Positions 1-8,660 of a stretch of 64,000 nucleotides of DNA are shown here, in pieces. This DNA is from Chryseobacterium lathyri (lineage in GTDB: Bacteria > Bacteroidota > Bacteroidia > Flavobacteriales > Weeksellaceae), in the NCBI RefSeq assembly GCF_030812195.1, contig NZ_JAUSSF010000002.1, positions 62,001-126,000 of the forward strand. Reading direction: 5' to 3'. Under the pieces are notes generated by a model that had not been told where the DNA came from, did no database searches, and saw only the letters and a program-made list of their open reading frames with translations. The translations under genes and the position numbers were made by a program. Position 1 is the stretch's first letter; each line of letters starts with the position of its first letter.

Positions 1-423
1 TGGTTCCTGATAAAGGCTTTCCTTAATATTGGATAAAACAGGACTGATACCGCTTCCTGCCGCTAAACCTACATAGGTTTTCACATTGGTAGGATGATAA
101 GAAGTATTGAAACCACCCATTGGAGGCATTACTTCCAACACTTCATCCATATGAAGATGCTCATTGAAATATCCTGAAACCTTTCCGCCATCCAAAAGCT
201 TTACCAGCACTTCCAGTGTATTGCTTTTTTCGCTTGGAGCGTTGCAGATAGAATAAGAACGTCTTTCTTCATTCCCGTTGATCATCATACGGAAATTAAG
301 ATACTGCCCCTGCTTGAACCTGAATTTATCCTTCAGCTCTTCAGGAACTTCTACTGCTACGTTTACCGCATCAGGAGTATCTTTCTGAACCTTTACCGTT
401 TTAAGTTTATAAAATGAATTCAT
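1..423 (-). CDS. paaE: Phenylacetyl-CoA epoxidase reductase subunit PaaE, N-terminal part (cut by window edge)
   Basis: Read on the minus strand from ATG at 423 the frame stays open to base 1, giving about 141 residues. They look like the FAD-binding part of a ferredoxin-NADP reductase-type protein: RRSYSICNAP is the flavin-binding RxYS motif, and GLAAGSGISPVLS is the start of the NAD(P)-binding domain. PaaE passes electrons from NADPH to the PaaABCD oxygenase that epoxidises phenylacetyl-CoA. The C-terminal 2Fe-2S domain would lie outside the window. Its ATG overlaps the paaK stop by one base (TAATG), which suggests translational coupling. The paaK neighbour makes PaaE more likely than a generic ring-hydroxylase reductase. 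Confidence 0.85.
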   Translation of the reverse strand, partial: MNSFYKLKTVKVQKDTPDAVNVAVEVPEELKDKFRFKQGQYLNFRMMINGNEERRSYSICNAPSEKSNTLEVLVKLLDGGKVSGYFNEHLHMDEVLEVMPPMGGFNTSYHPTNVKTYVGLAAGSGISPVLSNIKESLYQEP

Positions 424-1739
424 TATTTTTTTAGTATTCTATTAATTTTTCCACCTTCGCACTTTGGCAGGCTGTCCTGGGCATGAATCTTTACTTTTGT
501 GGTAATTCCTACCCTCTTTTTTATTTCGTTTTCTATGTTTTTTCCAAAGCTGCCGACAAAATTAAAATAATCATCAGTATCAGCATATATTTTCTGAGCT
601 TTTACCAGTTCATTATCAATTTCCACATCAATATCCAGTGCTACGCACATCTGCTCTTTTTCAATTGGGGTAAGATAATAGTTCGGAACCACTCCTTTTA
701 CGTGTGAAAATGCTTCTTCGATCTGGCTTGGATACACATTCACGCCTCTTACGATCAGCATATCGTCTGCTCTTCCTTTGATGGGTCTCATTTTCACCAT
801 GGTTCTTTTCGCATTCTCATCATAATACAAACTTGTGATATCATTCGTCCAGTAACGTAAAAGCGGCATTGCTTTTTTCGTTAAAGTGGTAATCACCAAA
901 ACGCCTTCTTCTCCAAACGGAACCGGCTGTTTCGTCAACGGATCTAAAATTTCAGGATAAAAATGATCTTCCCAGATGTAAGATCCTCCTTTTTCTTCAA
1001 AATCTTCCATGGATACTCCCGGGCCGATGATTTCACTTAATCCATAGATATTCGTTGCATGAAGACCCAGTCTTTCCTCGATATGACTTCTGATAATTTC
1101 CGTCCATGGCTCTGAACCTAAAACAGCATATTTCAAACTAATCTGATCTGCCGTAATTCCTCTGTTGGCAAATTCATCAGCAATAGTCAATGCATAAGAC
1201 GGTGAGCAACAAATTACTTCTGGTTTAAAATCGATAATCAGATCAACCTGTCTGGCTGTCATTCCTCCCGAAATCGGAAGAACACTCATTCCTAATTTTT
1301 CTGCTCCGTAATGAAGTCCTAATCCACCGGTAAAAATTCCGTACCCGTAAGCATTGTGTAATTGCATTCCCGGTCTTGCACCCGCTGCATATAATGATCT
1401 GGCGACTACTTCACTGAAAAGGTCCACATCTTCTTTCGTGTAACCCACTACTGTAGGTTTCCCCGTAGTTCCGCTGGAACAGTGAATTCTCTGCAGCTCA
1501 TTTTTGGGAACAGTAAAAAGTCCGAACGGGTAATTGTCCCTTAAATCCTGTTTATAAGTTATAGGAAGTTTCGTGATATCTTCAATCGATCTTATATCCT
1601 GTGGAGATATTCCTGATTCATTAAATTTCCCTCTATAAAATTCTGATCTCTCTCCAAGATAGCCGACCAAATCTGTCAACCGGTCAGACTGAAGCTGTCT
1701 CAACTGGTCAAGCTTTACATATTCAACTGAAAAATCCAT
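423..1739 (-). CDS. paaK: Phenylacetate-CoA ligase
   Basis: A 438-residue adenylate-forming enzyme, the usual length for PaaK. It activates phenylacetate with ATP and CoA to phenylacetyl-CoA, the first step of aerobic phenylacetate breakdown. The ATP-binding loop SSGTTGKPT is at residues 88-96, the IYGLSEIIGPG motif near 235, and the C-terminal hinge region GRADDMLIVRGVNVYP follows. It is the first gene of the paa operon, reads leftward into paaE, and has a palindrome (1750-1763) 10 bases before its ATG that probably binds the neighbouring TetR regulator. Coenzyme F390 synthetases share the fold, but the paaE linkage fixes the assignment. Confidence 0.95.
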   Translation of the reverse strand: MDFSVEYVKLDQLRQLQSDRLTDLVGYLGERSEFYRGKFNESGISPQDIRSIEDITKLPITYKQDLRDNYPFGLFTVPKNELQRIHCSSGTTGKPTVVGYTKEDVDLFSEVVARSLYAAGARPGMQLHNAYGYGIFTGGLGLHYGAEKLGMSVLPISGGMTARQVDLIIDFKPEVICCSPSYALTIADEFANRGITADQISLKYAVLGSEPWTEIIRSHIEERLGLHATNIYGLSEIIGPGVSMEDFEEKGGSYIWEDHFYPEILDPLTKQPVPFGEEGVLVITTLTKKAMPLLRYWTNDITSLYYDENAKRTMVKMRPIKGRADDMLIVRGVNVYPSQIEEAFSHVKGVVPNYYLTPIEKEQMCVALDIDVEIDNELVKAQKIYADTDDYFNFVGSFGKNIENEIKKRVGITTKVKIHAQDSLPKCEGGKINRILKK

Positions 1740-1749
1740 ATCCTACTAA

Positions 1750-1763
1750 CTAACATTTGTTAG
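1750..1763. promoter_or_regulatory. Candidate TetR/PaaR operator
   Basis: CTAACATTTGTTAG is an inverted repeat with arms CTAACA and TGTTAG around TT, just upstream of the paaK ATG. From memory, the Thermus PaaR (TetR family) site is CNAACGNNCGTTNG; this sequence matches every fixed position except the two flanking the centre. A regulator bound here would cover the paaK transcription start or leader. Confidence 0.6.
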
Positions 1764-1860
1764 GTGTAAATTTAAAAATAATTTCTCTGCTGGCCAAATT
1801 TTTATGATTTTTGTCACATTTTGAATGATTCTAAATAATCAGTTCCTTTAAGTAAAAATA

Positions 1861-2436
1861 TTATTTCTGATTACCTAGTAGCCCATACAGAAGCTTAGCT
1901 CTTATTTCATCGGTAATTTCAGAAGTAGATTCCGTATTTCTTTTGAACCAGAAATAAGAATTATTGAGTGTGTGCAGAATGAATCTTGTCGTAAAAGTCG
2001 GTGATTTCAGCTCCCAGTTTTCTGCTTTGTAAATTTCAGAGATTAACTGCTCTACTTCTTCCTGATATTTTTTCCTCAACTCTACAAATTCGGGAAGCCT
2101 TTCTTGAAGGTGTCTCCACTCATTGGAATAGATATGGGTAACATCCCGGTTTTGAAGAACGACGGATAAATGTTTATCCAAAAATAAATTGAGTTTATCT
2201 TTCGGGGCAATATCTGTATTTTTTACTTCCTGGAGTTCATCAAAAAATTCCTGTGCAATGCCAAAGCATATCCATTCAAGAATTTCTTCTTTTGAACGGA
2301 TATGAGCATAGAGTGACGCTGCTTTTATATTAAGCTTTGTAGCCAGGTCTCTCACCGAGCTGCCCATATATCCTTTCTCTTTGAAAAGCTCTACTGCTAC
2401 GTCTAAAATTTTCTTTTGTTTTTCTTTAAGCTCCAT
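1861..2436 (-). CDS. TetR-family regulator, probable phenylacetate repressor (PaaR-like)
   Basis: A 191-residue protein with an N-terminal TetR DNA-binding domain (helix-turn-helix around residues 25-48, SVRDLATKLNIKAASLYAHI) and a helical ligand-binding domain. It lies on the same strand and 121 bases upstream of paaK, so the likely ligand is phenylacetyl-CoA and the likely target is the palindrome at 1750-1763. The ATG at 2436 is preceded by a -7 box read on the minus strand (2448-2455). The family and fold are clear; the ligand is inferred from position only. Confidence 0.85.
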   Translation of the reverse strand: MELKEKQKKILDVAVELFKEKGYMGSSVRDLATKLNIKAASLYAHIRSKEEILEWICFGIAQEFFDELQEVKNTDIAPKDKLNLFLDKHLSVVLQNRDVTHIYSNEWRHLQERLPEFVELRKKYQEEVEQLISEIYKAENWELKSPTFTTRFILHTLNNSYFWFKRNTESTSEITDEIRAKLLYGLLGNQK

Positions 2437-2447
2437 CTGGTAAAATG

Positions 2448-2455
2448 CAAAAGTA
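2448..2455 (-). promoter_or_regulatory. -7 promoter box of the tetR gene
   Basis: On the minus strand this reads TACTTTTG, a full match to TAnnTTTG. The start of transcription would fall only a few bases before the ATG at 2436. An 11-base palindrome GTTAATTTAAC at 2475-2485 sits where the -33 element would be. Confidence 0.5.
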
Positions 2456-2474
2456 ATTATTCTGAGATTAATAC

Positions 2475-2712
2475 GTTAATTTAACACTATGATTTTAAAC
2501 ACAGAAGCGGGAGTTTTTTTTAACAACTCCACCACATCTGAGATTTGCTACCCTTCCAACGGAGGGGAATTTCAGGTTAAGTTTATAAAAAAAGCCTTTA
2601 AATACTAAAATTCCTCCTCCTTTCCATTTCCATTTTTTCCGGAACCTGACGGTTTTTCCATTATATCAAAGCAAACTTAAAGGAATCGGAAATTTTGTCA
2701 AGTTAATTTAAC
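2475..2712. repeat. Two copies of palindrome GTTAATTTAAC in the tetR-clpB gap
   Basis: Identical 11-base palindromes lie at 2475-2485 and 2702-2712 in the 470-base gap between the divergent tetR and clpB genes. Between them are imperfect inverted stretches (GGAGGGGAATTT near 2557, AAATTCCTCCTCC near 2608). No gene is visible in this gap. The base composition makes chance occurrence possible. Confidence 0.4.
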
Positions 2713-2822
2713 GTTAAAAATAGATAATCCGGAAATTTTGTCCATATTTTTTGTAAATTTAATAATTGAACAGTTTTTGCGGTAAGGTAATCGATTAAAT
2801 GATTAAATAACTTGATGGCATT

Positions 2823-2852
2823 AAGAAACCGGGCCTTAAAATTTGGTTTCTT
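2823..2852 (+). promoter_or_regulatory. Hairpin in the clpB leader region
   Basis: AAGAAACC (2823-2830) and GGTTTCTT (2845-2852) are perfect inverse complements with a 14-base loop, 54 bases before the clpB ATG. There is no T-run after it, so it is not a terminator. It may be an operator or a leader structure for this stress gene. Confidence 0.45.
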
Positions 2853-2906
2853 GGTGTCTTTTTAAAAACTCAACCAAAACAAATTATTACCAAAAACATA
2901 AAAAAT

Positions 2907-5501
2907 ATGAACTTAAACCAATATACTGTAAAATCGCAAGAAGCCATCCAGACAGCACAGCAGACTGCTATGGAATTTGGTAATCAGAGCATTGAACCGC
3001 AACATATACTTGAAGGTATTTTTCAGGTAGATGAAAACATATCACCTTTCTTATTAAAAAAATCTGAAGCAGACGCTGCTTTGGTAAGAGAACGTAACCG
3101 TGAGAGTATTGAGAAACTTCCAAAAGTTCAAGGTGGAAACATTTATCTTTCACAATCCGCCAACAAAGTTTTACTGGATGCCCCTAATATCGCAAAAAAA
3201 ATGGGGGACGAATATGTCACAATAGAGCATCTGTGGCTTTCATTACTGGAAACCAGTTCTGAAGTATCCAAAATGCTTAAAGACATGGGTGTTACCAAAA
3301 GCCTGTTGGAAGGTGCTATTAAAGAACTAAGAAAAGGAAGCAAGGCTACTTCTGCCAGTTCAGAAGAAACTTACCAATCCTTAAATAAATATGCTAAAAA
3401 CTTCAACGAATTAGCTGCGGAAGGAAAGCTGGACCCAGTAATCGGGCGTGACGAGGAGATCAGGAGAGTGCTTCAGATCCTTTCGAGAAGAACCAAAAAT
3501 AATCCAATCCTTATCGGGGAACCGGGGGTAGGTAAAACAGCTATTGCTGAAGGAATCGCACACCGTATTATTTCAGGGGACATTCCTGAAAACCTGATGG
3601 ACAAAACGCTATATTCACTGGATATGGGCGCCTTAATTGCCGGTGCTAAATACAAAGGAGAGTTTGAGGAGCGTCTTAAATCCGTAGTGAATGAAGTGAT
3701 TAAATCTGAAGGACAGATCATTCTTTTCATTGATGAGATTCATACTCTGGTGGGAGCCGGAGGCGGTGAAGGAGCAATGGATGCAGCCAATATCCTGAAA
3801 CCTGCTTTAGCAAGAGGAGAATTAAGAGCAATCGGTGCTACAACTTTAAATGAATATCAGAAGTATTTTGAGAAAGATAAAGCACTAGAAAGGCGTTTCC
3901 AGAAAGTGATGGTGGAAGAACCGGATACGGAATCTGCTATTTCTATTCTCCGTGGTATTAAAGATAAATATGAAGCACACCATAAAGTAAGGATCAAAGA
4001 TGAGGCAATCATTGCTGCAGTGGAAATGTCTCAGAGATATATTTCAGATCGTTTTTTACCGGATAAAGCGATTGACCTTATCGATGAAGCTTCGGCTAAA
4101 TTGAGAATGGAAATCAATTCAAAGCCTGAAGAACTGGATGTTTTAGACAGAAAATTAATGCAGCTGGAAATCGAGCTGGCCGCTATTTCAAGGGAGGGTA
4201 ACCAAACAAAAATTGATCATTTAAAGGAAGATATTTCAAAAATTTCTGAGGAAAGAAATGAGATCAATGCCAAATGGCTGAAAGAAAAACAGAAATCTGA
4301 GGATTTAACACAGATTAAAAAAGATATTGAGTCTCTGAAGCTGGAAGCGGAAAAAGCTTCAAGAGCTGGAGATTATGCGAAGGTAGCAGAAATCCAGTAT
4401 GGGAAAATCAAGGAAAAAGAAGATGCTCTGCAGAAACTTGAACTGGAAATGCAAAACCATCAGAATGAATTAATTAAAGAGGAAGTTACATCTGAGAACA
4501 TTTCTGAAGTGATTGCAAAATGGACGGGAATTCCTGTTACCAAGCTTCTACAGTCTGAAAGAGAAAAGCTTCTGAATCTTGAAACTGAACTTCACCATCG
4601 TGTCGTAGGACAGGATGAAGCTATCGGGGCAGTGGCAGATGCCATCAGAAGAAACAGGGCAGGATTAAGTGATGATAAAAAGCCCATCGGATCCTTTTTA
4701 TTTTTGGGGACTACGGGTGTCGGTAAAACTGAGCTAGCCAAAGCACTGGCAGAATTCCTGTTTGATGATGAAAATAATATGACAAGGATCGACATGAGTG
4801 AATACCAGGAAAGACACAGCGTTTCCAGACTGGTAGGTGCTCCTCCGGGATATGTAGGCTATGATGAAGGCGGACAGCTGACGGAGGCGGTAAGAAGAAG
4901 ACCGTATTCCGTGGTTCTTCTGGATGAAATTGAAAAAGCACATCCAGATGTTTTCAATACATTGCTGCAAGTATTGGATGACGGACGTCTGACAGATAAT
5001 AAAGGACGTGTGGTGAACTTTAAGAATTCGATCATTATTATGACTTCTAATTTAGGTTCACATCTGATCCAGGAGAATTTTGAAGATATTACGGAAGAAA
5101 ACCAGGATGAGATCGTCGACAAGACAAAAGATGAAGTTTTTGACCTCTTGAAACAAACACTGCGTCCGGAATTCCTGAACAGAATAGATGAAGTGGTACT
5201 GTTCCAGCCTTTAAATAAAAAAGAAATCGGAAAAATTGTTCAGTACCAGCTGAGAGGCTTCAATGATATGCTAACCAAACGAAATATCATCATGACCGCT
5301 ACGCAGGATGCAGTAGATTATCTGATGAATAAAGGATATGATCCTTCTTTCGGGGCAAGACCTTTAAAAAGGGTGATCCAGCAGGAAGTATTAAATAAAT
5401 TATCCAGAGAGATCCTCGCAGGCAAAGTAAACGACGGAGACAGAATCACTTTAGATTATTTTGAAGAGACAGGTTTGGTTTTCAGACCGACAGATCAGTA
5501 A
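2907..5501 (+). CDS. clpB: ATP-dependent chaperone ClpB (protein disaggregase)
   Basis: An 864-residue Hsp100 protein of normal length. It forms a hexamer that pulls polypeptides out of aggregates together with DnaK. Order: Clp N domain (about 1-145), first AAA+ domain with Walker A GEPGVGKT near residue 204 and Walker B FIDEIH near 274, the long coiled-coil middle domain (about 395-520) that separates ClpB from ClpA/ClpC, then the second AAA+ domain with GTTGVGKT near 601 and [11 protein letters not shown] near 670. It is monocistronic, with a terminator at 5534-5570. A hairpin lies upstream at 2823-2852; a clear TAnnTTTG box was not found. Confidence 0.97.
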   Translation: MNLNQYTVKSQEAIQTAQQTAMEFGNQSIEPQHILEGIFQVDENISPFLLKKSEADAALVRERNRESIEKLPKVQGGNIYLSQSANKVLLDAPNIAKKMGDEYVTIEHLWLSLLETSSEVSKMLKDMGVTKSLLEGAIKELRKGSKATSASSEETYQSLNKYAKNFNELAAEGKLDPVIGRDEEIRRVLQILSRRTKNNPILIGEPGVGKTAIAEGIAHRIISGDIPENLMDKTLYSLDMGALIAGAKYKGEFEERLKSVVNEVIKSEGQIILFIDEIHTLVGAGGGEGAMDAANILKPALARGELRAIGATTLNEYQKYFEKDKALERRFQKVMVEEPDTESAISILRGIKDKYEAHHKVRIKDEAIIAAVEMSQRYISDRFLPDKAIDLIDEASAKLRMEINSKPEELDVLDRKLMQLEIELAAISREGNQTKIDHLKEDISKISEERNEINAKWLKEKQKSEDLTQIKKDIESLKLEAEKASRAGDYAKVAEIQYGKIKEKEDALQKLELEMQNHQNELIKEEVTSENISEVIAKWTGIPVTKLLQSEREKLLNLETELHHRVVGQDEAIGAVADAIRRNRAGLSDDKKPIGSFLFLGTTGVGKTELAKALAEFLFDDENNMTRIDMSEYQERHSVSRLVGAPPGYVGYDEGGQLTEAVRRRPYSVVLLDEIEKAHPDVFNTLLQVLDDGRLTDNKGRVVNFKNSIIIMTSNLGSHLIQENFEDITEENQDEIVDKTKDEVFDLLKQTLRPEFLNRIDEVVLFQPLNKKEIGKIVQYQLRGFNDMLTKRNIIMTATQDAVDYLMNKGYDPSFGARPLKRVIQQEVLNKLSREILAGKVNDGDRITLDYFEETGLVFRPTDQ

Positions 5502-5533
5502 GTATTTTTTTTCATATATATTATTTTTGTAAG

Positions 5534-5570
5534 TAAGTGGTGCAGCCAAATCTGCATCACTTATTTTTTT
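5534..5570 (+). terminator. clpB terminator
   Basis: TAAGTGGTGCAG pairs with CTGCATCACTTA (one G-U pair) around CCAAAT, followed by seven T. It lies 33 bases after the clpB stop. Confidence 0.85.
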
Positions 5571-5649
5571 ATTCCTTTTTTATCAAAACTATGTGAAATA
5601 TCAGTATATTTATGATTCAAAACAAATCACTAACTAAAACAAAATCAGT

Positions 5650-5826
5650 ATGAAAAAGTTAAAAAGAAGTTCATTGAAAACTATTTTAGGGGGAAAAATT
5701 GATTGCCGTTGCAATATATTAATTTACCCTGACGGCTCCACCAGCGGAACATGTGCCACGGAAAGATGTTCACAGATCAACATCAATTGCGGACAGGCTG
5801 AATGCAGGCCTTCACTTATTGATTAA
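5650..5826 (+). CDS. GG-leader cysteine-rich peptide 1 (bacteriocin-like / RiPP precursor)
   Basis: A 58-codon gene. The first 15 residues are a double-glycine leader (MKKLKRSSLKTILGG); the 43-residue core has six cysteines at 19, 21, 35, 40, 47 and 52. The leader type is that of peptides exported and cut by C39-peptidase ABC transporters, and of the bacteriocin-like (chryseobasin-related) peptides known from Chryseobacterium, recalled from memory. It is co-oriented with a second such peptide 17 bases downstream and both end at the terminator at 6007-6034. No modifying enzyme or transporter lies in the window. The activity and the state of the cysteines (disulfide or modified) are unknown. 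Confidence 0.8.
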   Translation: MKKLKRSSLKTILGGKIDCRCNILIYPDGSTSGTCATERCSQININCGQAECRPSLID

Positions 5827-5843
5827 CCCCTAAAGTGAATGGT

Positions 5844-5996
5844 ATGAAAAAGTTAAAAAGAAATGATTTGAAGAGAATCAGTGGTGGCATATCGGCTAGT
5901 CTCACAGAATGCGACATTGATATGAACTGCCCTATAGGACTTTGTTGTTCAACAGGATATATCTGCAGGGATCCCAAACGATATCCTTGTATGTAG
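5844..5996 (+). CDS. GG-leader cysteine-rich peptide 2 with adjacent Cys-Cys
   Basis: A 50-codon gene with nearly the same leader (MKKLKRNDLKRISGG) as its upstream neighbour but an unrelated core. Six cysteines lie at 23, 29, 34, 35, 41 and 49, a C-x5-C-x4-CC-x5-C-x7-C pattern similar in spacing to small cystine-knot or hevein-like peptides (CPIGLCCSTGYIC). A conserved leader on a divergent core is typical of precursor peptides. It ends 10 bases before a strong terminator. Whether it is an antimicrobial, a signal or a structural peptide cannot be read from the sequence. Confidence 0.8.
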   Translation: MKKLKRNDLKRISGGISASLTECDIDMNCPIGLCCSTGYICRDPKRYPCM

Positions 5997-6006
5997 ATTT
6001 AATCAG

Positions 6007-6034
6007 GCCGGAGATTTAACTCCGGCTTTTTTTT
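6007..6034 (+). terminator. Terminator of the two-peptide operon
   Basis: GCCGGAG pairs perfectly with CTCCGGC around ATTTAA and is followed by eight T. It isolates the two small genes from the metalloprotease downstream. Confidence 0.9.
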
Positions 6035-6227
6035 GCTTTTAACCATACTTAGTATTTTTCGAGTAATTTAAAAGATATAGTCTATCAATTCACTGTATTA
6101 ATAAAACAATTAAAATTTTTCAATAAAATAAATAAATTAACGAATAATATAAACTATCAAAAAATATCATTTAAATAATAAAAAGTGTTAAATTTTTAAA
6201 TAATAGTCAAACAATACATATTTTTTA

Positions 6228-6235
6228 TACATTTG
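6228..6235 (+). promoter_or_regulatory. -7 promoter box of metalloprotease 1
   Basis: TACATTTG matches TAnnTTTG. It lies 30 bases before the ATG at 6266 and contains the TTG at 6233, which therefore cannot be a start codon. A -33 TTG is not evident. Confidence 0.6.
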
Positions 6236-6265
6236 TCATACATTCAAACTACAAAAGATAATTTT

Positions 6266-7264
6266 ATGAAAAAAACAGTATTAGGAGTATTGATTACTCT
6301 TTTTGTTTCGTGTGCTAATGAAACAGAAAATCTCAACACTGCAAATGCAAACACTGACCAACCCGCAATGGCGGATAAAGGAGCAATTTGTGGCTCTGAT
6401 GTTGTGAGGCAAAAATTTCTTTCAGAAAACCCTGATGCCGCTCAGCGTATGTTTAAAATTGAAAACAGTACAGCTGAGTTTATTGAACAAAAAAAGATGG
6501 GGAAAGTTCTCGCCGACGGAAGTGTTGAAATTCCTGTAATCTTTAATGTACTTTACACCAATACAACTAATAATATATCAGATGCAAGAATTAATTCGCA
6601 GATTGATGTACTGAATACAGCATTCGCTTCAACGCACGCCGATGTTTCTAATATTCCGGCAGCATTTCAAACGCTGAACGCCGGAGATACAAAAATCAAA
6701 TTCAGACTGGCACAAATCAATAGAAAGTCTACAACCAAATCCAGATGGGCTCCAGACGATAAAATGAAAAAAATAGCGACCGGAGGAGTAGATGCTACTG
6801 ATCCTGCAAAATATTTAAACATCTGGGTGGTAGACTACATGCCTTACCAATCCGGATACGTATTAGGCTATGCAACTTTCCCTGAATCCGCAGGTCTTTG
6901 GAATGATGGTGTAGTAATGATGGATGAATATGTAGGTGCAGGAGGACCGATTGCCACCCACAACAAAGGAAGAGTAACGGTACACGAAGTAGGACATTAC
7001 CTGAACTTAAGACACATCTGGGGTGATGCTAACTGTGGAAATGATTTCGCAGATGACACTCCACAGCAGATCACGCTTCACAGAGGAGTTCCTTCTTATC
7101 CTAAAATGGAAACATGTGGAGGGGTATCCCGCTCTGTAATGTTCATGAATTATATGGATTATTCTGATGAAACCACTTTATTCATGTTTACAAAAAACCA
7201 GAACGACAGAATGCAGGCATCCGTTTCAGCTAACGGACCAAGAGCCGGATTGAGAATATTATAG
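6266..7264 (+). CDS. M43-family zinc metalloprotease lipoprotein, paralogue 1
   Basis: 332 residues from ATG 6266. A lipoprotein signal (KKTVLGVLITLFVSC) is followed by a propeptide-like region and a pappalysin/ulilysin-type catalytic domain. Zinc ligands are in HEVGHYLNLRH (H240, E241, H244, H250); MFMNYMDY carries the Met-turn; the nearby cysteines (NCGND, METCGG) fit the family's disulfides. The protein should be a cell-envelope or secreted endopeptidase. The frame is open further upstream to a TTG at 6233, but that TTG is inside the -7 box. Two close paralogues follow at 10321 and 11765. Substrate unknown. Confidence 0.9.
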   Translation: MKKTVLGVLITLFVSCANETENLNTANANTDQPAMADKGAICGSDVVRQKFLSENPDAAQRMFKIENSTAEFIEQKKMGKVLADGSVEIPVIFNVLYTNTTNNISDARINSQIDVLNTAFASTHADVSNIPAAFQTLNAGDTKIKFRLAQINRKSTTKSRWAPDDKMKKIATGGVDATDPAKYLNIWVVDYMPYQSGYVLGYATFPESAGLWNDGVVMMDEYVGAGGPIATHNKGRVTVHEVGHYLNLRHIWGDANCGNDFADDTPQQITLHRGVPSYPKMETCGGVSRSVMFMNYMDYSDETTLFMFTKNQNDRMQASVSANGPRAGLRIL

Positions 7265-7286
7265 AACACAATCATTATAAATAATG

Positions 7287-7320
7287 AAGCCCCCAAATCA
7301 GTTGGGGGCTTTACTATTTT
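7287..7320 (+). terminator. Terminator of metalloprotease 1
   Basis: AAGCCCCCAA pairs perfectly with TTGGGGGCTT around ATCAG, followed by a T-rich stretch, 22 bases after the stop. Confidence 0.85.
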
Positions 7321-7439
7321 ACAGCTTATACACAATCCGTAAAAACACGGAAAATAAACAGGAAAAAACACATCCGTTTACCTCAAAATTTTTACGAGAT
7401 TTGCACTACTAACTAACATTCTCTTATAAAACTAACGTT

Positions 7440-7979
7440 ATGAAAATAAAACCTACTTCAGAAACCGGAACACGCGAGACTGGTTCAGGTACAAACACCA
7501 TTTCTTTGGAACTTGTTCGACAGCTAATAAGCAACTACAGAAACAATCAAATGCAGGCTGTTAACAAAGAATTGGGGATTACTGACTCTCATGCCATATG
7601 GTTTGACCTTCCTAAACTGAAAAAGTTTATAGCATGTATAGAAAGTGAAGCAACAAAAGCAAATCCTGATGTTTCTGAAGAGGATTTAGGGATCAGGTTC
7701 TATTATGCCTCCTATCCAAAAGCTGAAGACTGGGCCATGATGGAAAACCATCCTGTAGAAAAAGAATATGCAGAAAGACATACCTTAGTAATGGTCCCGA
7801 CCTTGAAAAAAGCAGATGAAACTGGAGAAATGCTTAACTATGATTTCTGCCCATCAAATTCAGGATCAATATTGGCTATGGGCTCAAAAACCGGAAAGTC
7901 AGCTGGTGCTGAAACTCTTGCAGAAAATCACGGGACACTTTCACCACCACACGATACAAAAGTTGAACAATTCCCTTAA
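7440..7979 (+). CDS. Hypothetical soluble protein at the head of a sensory operon
   Basis: 179 residues, no signal peptide or membrane segment. I do not recognise a named domain. The middle part (about residues 25-125) has the feel of a folded alpha/beta domain (ISNYRNNQMQAV, FDLPKLKKFI, GIRFYYASYP), while the last 40 residues are rich in G, S and K and probably disordered. It is followed after 30 bases by a membrane protein, then a histidine kinase and response regulator whose genes overlap, so it probably belongs to that signalling unit. The role is not known. Confidence 0.75.
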   Translation: MKIKPTSETGTRETGSGTNTISLELVRQLISNYRNNQMQAVNKELGITDSHAIWFDLPKLKKFIACIESEATKANPDVSEEDLGIRFYYASYPKAEDWAMMENHPVEKEYAERHTLVMVPTLKKADETGEMLNYDFCPSNSGSILAMGSKTGKSAGAETLAENHGTLSPPHDTKVEQFP

Positions 7980-8009
7980 TTCAATAATTTATTTTATCCC
8001 ACAACAAAC

Positions 8010-8660
8010 ATGACTGATTTTCAGAAGATACTCCAGGAGTCTCTAATCTGGGTAGAAGGCCTTGCTGCCGTAATATCCATTATTTACTATAACCGTGGTA
8101 ACACAGACAGATATTGGAAATATTTCTCTTTTTATCTTATTCTTATGTTTTTGTGCGAAGTAATGGGTAAATGGGGATATCTGCTTATAGACTATGACAA
8201 GCCGAAGTTTTTTAATTATTTTGTGATTCCTATTGAGTTTCTTTTCTTTTACTGGCTCTATGCCGCCAAATCACTGGGAAGGCCAAAACTTTTCTATACC
8301 TTATCCCTACTCTATTTACTGTCATTTTTACCAAGCGAAATCTTCTTTACCACGAAAAAAATAATTTTCTCTTTCAACTATACATTTGGATGTCTTATGT
8401 TAATGGTGTTGGTGATTATGGAGTATTATAAGCAGATTAACTCATCAGAAATTTTAAATTTCAGCAGAAATAAAATGTTCTATATCAATCTTGGAGTAAC
8501 CTTATTCTATATTGGAACACTGCCCTTCTGGACATTTTTCAGTCTTCTGGCTAAGTATAAAGAATTGTGGGATATGTATTTTAATTATTTTCTCATAACG
8601 GGAATCACAATGTATCTTTTATTTTCAATTTCATTCATATGGGGAAAACGGAGCTCTTAA
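8010..8660 (+). CDS. Multi-pass membrane protein linked to a two-component system
   Basis: 216 residues with about six hydrophobic segments (for example ISIIYY, YLILMFLCEVMG, FFYWLYAA, LSLLYLLSFL, MLMVLVIM, LITGITMYLLFSISF) and no recognised catalytic motif. Its last 22 bases overlap the start of the histidine kinase gene, a strong sign of co-translation. It may be the membrane sensor or input partner of that kinase, which has only one membrane helix and no sensor domain of its own. That role is inferred. Confidence 0.8.
   Translation: MTDFQKILQESLIWVEGLAAVISIIYYNRGNTDRYWKYFSFYLILMFLCEVMGKWGYLLIDYDKPKFFNYFVIPIEFLFFYWLYAAKSLGRPKLFYTLSLLYLLSFLPSEIFFTTKKIIFSFNYTFGCLMLMVLVIMEYYKQINSSEILNFSRNKMFYINLGVTLFYIGTLPFWTFFSLLAKYKELWDMYFNYFLITGITMYLLFSISFIWGKRSS

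Noticed and set aside
483..707. Plus-strand frame of 74 residues inside paaK
   Set aside because: Antisense to a conserved enzyme; no separate promoter or recognisable domain.
7816..8013. Frame of 65 residues overlapping the end of the 7440 gene
   Set aside because: Different frame in the tail of a gene with clear codon continuity; it ends at the start of the membrane protein by chance.
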